Positions 5,135 through 6,847 of a DNA stretch of 6,847 nt are shown in pieces. Source of the stretch: Fidelibacterota bacterium (GTDB lineage Bacteria > Fidelibacterota > Marinisomatia > Marinisomatales > TCS56); NCBI GenBank assembly GCA_013203015.1, contig JABMPO010000281.1, positions 1 to 6,847 of the forward strand. Direction: 5' to 3'. The notes under the pieces were generated by a model. The model ran no database searches and was not told the DNA's origin. It was given only the letters and a program-made list of their open reading frames with translations. Position numbers and translations under genes: made by a program. How positions within the stretch are numbered: the first letter of the stretch is position 1; every line of letters begins with the position of its first letter.

Positions 5135-6832
5135 ATGTCAGTAAAAATACCTGCTAAAGTTACCGAAGCCATGAATTGGTCATGGCCAAAATTTGAATCA
5201 AAATTTGGAGAATTGACTGATTTTCCGCTCACTGAAGATAATCTGGATGAATGGATGTCTGGCTGGAGCGGGTTACGCGATTTAATAATGGAATTATATG
5301 TTCGTTATTATATTACGACCACATTGGACACTGGCGATATAGTTGCCGAGGAACGCTTCCATAAATTTCTGGAAAATATTTATTCACCCAGTGAAGCCGC
5401 CGAACAAAAACTTAAACAGAAATTGCTTAATAGTAAACTGAAGCCACATAATTTTTCTGTCCAGTTGCACAAATTACAGGTTGAATCCGAAATCTTCCGG
5501 GAGGCAAATCTGCCATTATTGATTAGAAATGAAAAACTTTGCTCGGAATATGATAAGATAGTTGGTTCCCAGATGGTTGAGTTGGATGGGCAGGAAGTGA
5601 CTCTGCCTCAATTGAAAATTGAGTACTTGAATGAAAATCGCACCAGGCGCGAGCACGTCTGGCGACTGGAAATGGCTCGTTGGCAGGAGGATCGTGAGAA
5701 AATCAATGAACTTTGGCTGAAATTCTATGTTTTGCGAACGAAAATTGCTGGCAATGCCGGTTATGAAAATTATCGGGAATATCGCTGGCAACAACTGGGC
5801 CGCTTTGATTATTCTCCTACGGATTGCAGCTTGTTTCACGAAGCAATAGAGGCCGTGGTTGTACCGGCCGCCCAGCGAATATATGAGAAGCGTCGCAAAT
5901 TACTGGGGGTTGCGGAATTGCGACCGTGGGACCTCGATGTAGACCCCCAAAATCAAAAACCATTACGGCCTTTTACTGCTGTAAATGAACTAATCGCAAC
6001 CACCAGAAATATCTTCAATCGGATGGATCCGGAGTTGGGGAGTTATTTTGCAACTCTGGAGCAAGAAAATTGCCTGGATCTTGACAGCCGTAAAGGGAAG
6101 GGTCCCGGGGGTTATTGCGATTATTTTTCAGTAACCAAGCTGCCCTTTATATTTATGAATGCGGTTGGAATGCATGACGACGTCCAAACGCTACTACATG
6201 AGGCTGGGCACTCTTTTCATAATTTTGAATGTGCTCATCTGCCCTATAATCAGCAACGCGATTATAGCATGGAAATTGCCGAAGTGGCGTCAATGTCGAT
6301 GGAATTGCTGGCGGCTCCAAATCTGGTCGAAACCCAGGGCGGATTTTATTCACCGGAGGAGGCGGCACGGGCACGAATTGAACATCTGGAAAAATTGATA
6401 TTATTCTGGCCCTACATGTCAGTAGTTGATTCATTCCAGCACTGGGCTTATGAAAATCCGCAACTGGCCCGCGCTGCAGAAAACTGTGATCGGCAGTGGT
6501 CGGTATTATGGGATCGATTCATGCTCGGAGTGGATTGGTCCGGGCTGGAGAATATTAAGGAAACCGGCTGGCACCAAAAATTGCACATTCATGTCATACC
6601 TTTTTATTATATCGAATATGGTATTGCTCAGCTTGGAGCAGCGCAAATCTGGGCCAATTCTCTCAAAGATCATAAAAAAGCGCTGGCAGACTATCGCAGT
6701 TGTCTGGCGCTTGGTGCAACCAGATCGCTACCGGAATTATTCAAACAAGCCGGCGCGAAGTTTACATTTGAGGCTGGAGTTCTGAAAGAGTCGGTGAATT
6801 TGATAGAAAAAACAATTAGCGATTTGGAATAA
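5135..6832 (+). CDS. M3-family oligoendopeptidase (PepF/thimet-type zinc peptidase)
   Basis: This is a 565-residue metallopeptidase of family M3, within the usual 550-700 range. The zinc site is LLHEAGHSFH: H355 and H359 bind zinc and E356 is the catalytic base. The third ligand is E383 in EIAEVASMSME, 24 residues after H359, as in PepF. The C-terminal substrate block HIHVIPFYYIEYGIAQLGA follows near 490-510, with the tyrosines that contact substrate in the family. The long N-terminal part (about 1-330) is helical and charged, as in the lid of M3 enzymes. There is no signal peptide or membrane segment, so it is cytoplasmic and degrades short peptides. The ATG at 5135 (GGA 7 nt upstream) is preferred to the in-frame TTG at 5123. 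The gene is complete and ends 15 bp before the window edge, where no terminator is visible. It follows ltaE by 171 bp. Confidence 0.95.
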   Translation: MSVKIPAKVTEAMNWSWPKFESKFGELTDFPLTEDNLDEWMSGWSGLRDLIMELYVRYYITTTLDTGDIVAEERFHKFLENIYSPSEAAEQKLKQKLLNSKLKPHNFSVQLHKLQVESEIFREANLPLLIRNEKLCSEYDKIVGSQMVELDGQEVTLPQLKIEYLNENRTRREHVWRLEMARWQEDREKINELWLKFYVLRTKIAGNAGYENYREYRWQQLGRFDYSPTDCSLFHEAIEAVVVPAAQRIYEKRRKLLGVAELRPWDLDVDPQNQKPLRPFTAVNELIATTRNIFNRMDPELGSYFATLEQENCLDLDSRKGKGPGGYCDYFSVTKLPFIFMNAVGMHDDVQTLLHEAGHSFHNFECAHLPYNQQRDYSMEIAEVASMSMELLAAPNLVETQGGFYSPEEAARARIEHLEKLILFWPYMSVVDSFQHWAYENPQLARAAENCDRQWSVLWDRFMLGVDWSGLENIKETGWHQKLHIHVIPFYYIEYGIAQLGAAQIWANSLKDHKKALADYRSCLALGATRSLPELFKQAGAKFTFEAGVLKESVNLIEKTISDLE

Positions 6833-6847
6833 TTTTTTCGGGTATCA

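Noticed and set aside
6153..6434. Frames on both strands inside the oligopeptidase gene
   Set aside because: They are shadows of a full-length M3 peptidase with intact zinc motif.

Overview
The window is a compact, moderately AT-rich bacterial chromosome segment with short intergenic gaps, Shine-Dalgarno-led genes and housekeeping-type content. I see no mobile elements, CRISPR arrays, tRNA or rRNA. An inner-membrane CruF-type carotenoid protein, a geranylgeranyl-reductase-type flavoprotein and an IscA/HesB-like selenoprotein together suggest an uncultured environmental bacterium that uses selenocysteine. A Zixibacteria/FCB-like or deltaproteobacterial-like lineage would fit, but this is a guess from gene content and not a phylogenetic result.

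Layout. The left half (1-2914) is a minus-strand run, read from right to left: an FAD-dependent geranylgeranyl-reductase-family oxidoreductase (2914-1739), a CruF/DUF422 carotenoid membrane protein (1715-936), a YcgM/FAHD1-like fumarylacetoacetate-hydrolase-family enzyme (880-263), and the start of an unidentified protein that runs off the left edge (212-1). Gaps of 23, 55 and 50 bp make one transcription unit plausible. To its right is a separate minus-strand unit: a 95-residue IscA/HesB-like gene (3296-3009) closed by a strong intrinsic terminator (3002-2971). Further right is an HU/IHF-type nucleoid protein (3765-3448). The plus strand carries a low-specificity L-threonine aldolase (3947-4963), with its own terminator hairpin, and an M3-family oligoendopeptidase (5135-6832).

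The most notable item is the small gene at 3009-3296. A normal gene caller splits it because codon 34 is an in-frame UGA. That UGA lies in a G-F-G-(UGA)-G-G-P-K motif, where IscA/HesB relatives carry their first metal-binding cysteine. The reading frame continues with clear family-like sequence to its own stop and terminator. A perfect 6-bp hairpin with a 5-nt UGGAU loop begins 19 nt after the UGA, its loop starting 25 nt after it, which fits the usual geometry of a bacterial SECIS element. I therefore annotate a HesB-like selenoprotein.

Working together: the reductase and CruF-like genes probably act on isoprenoid lipids or carotenoids at the membrane. The FAH-family enzyme handles a small 2-oxo acid. 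The aldolase and oligopeptidase belong to amino-acid and peptide turnover. The selenoprotein is likely to act in iron-sulfur or redox chemistry. No direct link between these groups can be shown from the window alone. Three of the longest open frames (935-1730, 3932 and 5123 regions) open with TTG, but in each a downstream ATG has the better ribosome-binding site and is used here.
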